Below, in pieces: positions 5,606 through 6,546 of a stretch of 6,546 nt of DNA. The position numbers and the translations under genes are program-made. The number at the start of each line of letters is the position of its first letter. Position 1 is the first letter of the stretch. The notes below the pieces were generated by a model. The model was not told the DNA's origin and did not search any database. It worked only from the letters and a program-made list of their open reading frames with translations. Origin of the DNA: an uncultured bacterium (GTDB lineage: Bacteria; Pseudomonadota; Gammaproteobacteria; Burkholderiales; Burkholderiaceae_E); NCBI GenBank assembly GCA_903864485.1, contig CAIPGD010000059.1:1-6546 (forward strand), in the 5' to 3' direction.

Positions 5606-6546
5606 ATGGCTGAGATCAAGAACTACACACTGAATTTCGGGCCTCAGCATCCGGCTGCGCACGGGGTGTTGCGGTTGGTGCTTGAGCTCGACGGCGAAGT
5701 CGTGCAGCGCGCCGATCCGCACATTGGATTGCTCCATCGCGCGACCGAAAAGCTGGCCGAGACCCGTACCTATTTGCAGGCACTGCCGTACATGGACCGT
5801 CTGGACTATGTGTCCATGATGTGTAACGAACACGCCTATGTGATGGCAATCGAAAAGCTGATGGATGTCGAGGTGCCGCTGCGCGCTCAGTACATCCGCG
5901 TGTTGTTCGATGAGATCACGCGTCTGCTCAATCATTTGCTGTGGCTAGGCGCGCACGCTCTTGACGTTGGTGCGATGACGATCTTCCTGTACGCCTTCCG
6001 CGAGCGTGAAGATCTGATGGACTGCTATGAAGCGGTGTCGGGAGCCCGGATGCACGCGGCCTACTACCGGCCGGGTGGGGTCTACCGTGACCTGCCCGAT
6101 CACATGCCGCAGTACGCCGCCAGCAAGATTCGTAACGAAAAATCGATTCGTGAACTTAACGAGAATCGTCAGGGGTCCTTGCTCGATTTCATCGAGGATT
6201 TCTGCAACCGGTTCCCCAAAGCGGTTGATGAGTACGAAACGCTGCTGACCGACAACCGGATCTGGAAGCAGCGCCTGTGCGATGTCGGTATCGTCACGCC
6301 CGACCAAGCCCGGGCCTGGGGTTTTACTGGCCCGATGCTCCGTGGCTCTGGGATTGCCTGGGACCTTCGTAAGCATCAGCCCTATGAAGTCTATGACCTG
6401 GTGGATTTCGACATCCCGGTCGGTAAGAACGGCGATTCCTACGATCGTTATCTGGTTCGTATCGAAGAGATGCGCCAGAGCAACCGGATCATGCGTCAGT
6501 GTGTGGAGTGGTTACGCAATCATCCCGGCCCGGTGATGACGGATAA
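5606..6546 (+). CDS. nuoD: NADH-quinone oxidoreductase subunit D (49 kDa), 3' end cut off
   Basis: NuoD is the 49 kDa subunit of complex I that forms most of the quinone-reduction site with NuoB. The frame is open from the ATG at 5606 to the window end, giving 313 full codons plus two bases. The family is usually near 417 residues, so about a quarter is missing. GPQHPAAHGVLR at 12-23 contains His19, and PYMDRLDY contains Tyr68. These match by motif and spacing the quinone-site His and Tyr known from Thermus Nqo4. IGLLHRATEKLAE at 40-52, NEHAYVMAIEKL, and SGARMHAAYYRPGGV are further conserved blocks. GAGG at 5594-5597 lies eight bases before the start. No frameshift or internal stop is seen. 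Confidence 0.97.
   Translation, partial: MAEIKNYTLNFGPQHPAAHGVLRLVLELDGEVVQRADPHIGLLHRATEKLAETRTYLQALPYMDRLDYVSMMCNEHAYVMAIEKLMDVEVPLRAQYIRVLFDEITRLLNHLLWLGAHALDVGAMTIFLYAFREREDLMDCYEAVSGARMHAAYYRPGGVYRDLPDHMPQYAASKIRNEKSIRELNENRQGSLLDFIEDFCNRFPKAVDEYETLLTDNRIWKQRLCDVGIVTPDQARAWGFTGPMLRGSGIAWDLRKHQPYEVYDLVDFDIPVGKNGDSYDRYLVRIEEMRQSNRIMRQCVEWLRNHPGPVMTD

Overview
This window is an ordinary, densely packed housekeeping region of a proteobacterial chromosome. Every gene reads on the + strand. In order it holds ilvC (start codon just outside the window), psd, pssA, tpiA, secG, a tRNA-Leu with anticodon GAG, then nuoA, nuoB, nuoC and the first three quarters of nuoD. The sequence is moderately GC-rich, and AT-richer bases cluster around the tRNA. 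The ilvC-psd-pssA cluster and the tpiA-secG-tRNA-Leu-nuoA junction are gene orders I associate with Betaproteobacteria and some nearby Gammaproteobacteria or Acidithiobacillia. I favour a betaproteobacterium-like organism but cannot name a genus.

Bases 1-2590 hold ilvC, psd and pssA with gaps of 29 and 8 bases and no visible terminator, so they are probably one transcript. IlvC makes the dihydroxy-acid precursors of valine and isoleucine. PssA and Psd catalyse two consecutive membrane-lipid steps, CDP-diacylglycerol to phosphatidylserine to phosphatidylethanolamine. Bases 2632-3877 hold tpiA (glycolysis) and secG (protein export channel), 16 bases apart. SecG carries an uncharged tail of about 63 residues rich in Ala, Gly, Pro and Ser.

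Bases 3878-4138 are the only real intergenic stretch. They contain the tRNA-Leu(GAG), a weak candidate tRNA promoter before it, and an inverted repeat plus a candidate nuo promoter after it. From 4139 onward the nuo operon begins, with nuoA-D spaced by 12, 11 and 4 bases. These encode the proton-pumping NADH:quinone oxidoreductase. NuoB has all four cysteines for cluster N2, and NuoD has the His and Tyr expected at the quinone site.

I found no mobile element, CRISPR array, toxin or defence gene, or unrecognised coding gene. The items worth a second look are small: a chain of three 11-base repeats before psd that makes nested four-codon reading frames, an 8-G tract inside psd, a palindrome covering the tpiA start codon, an inverted repeat at the candidate nuo promoter, and the SecG tail.
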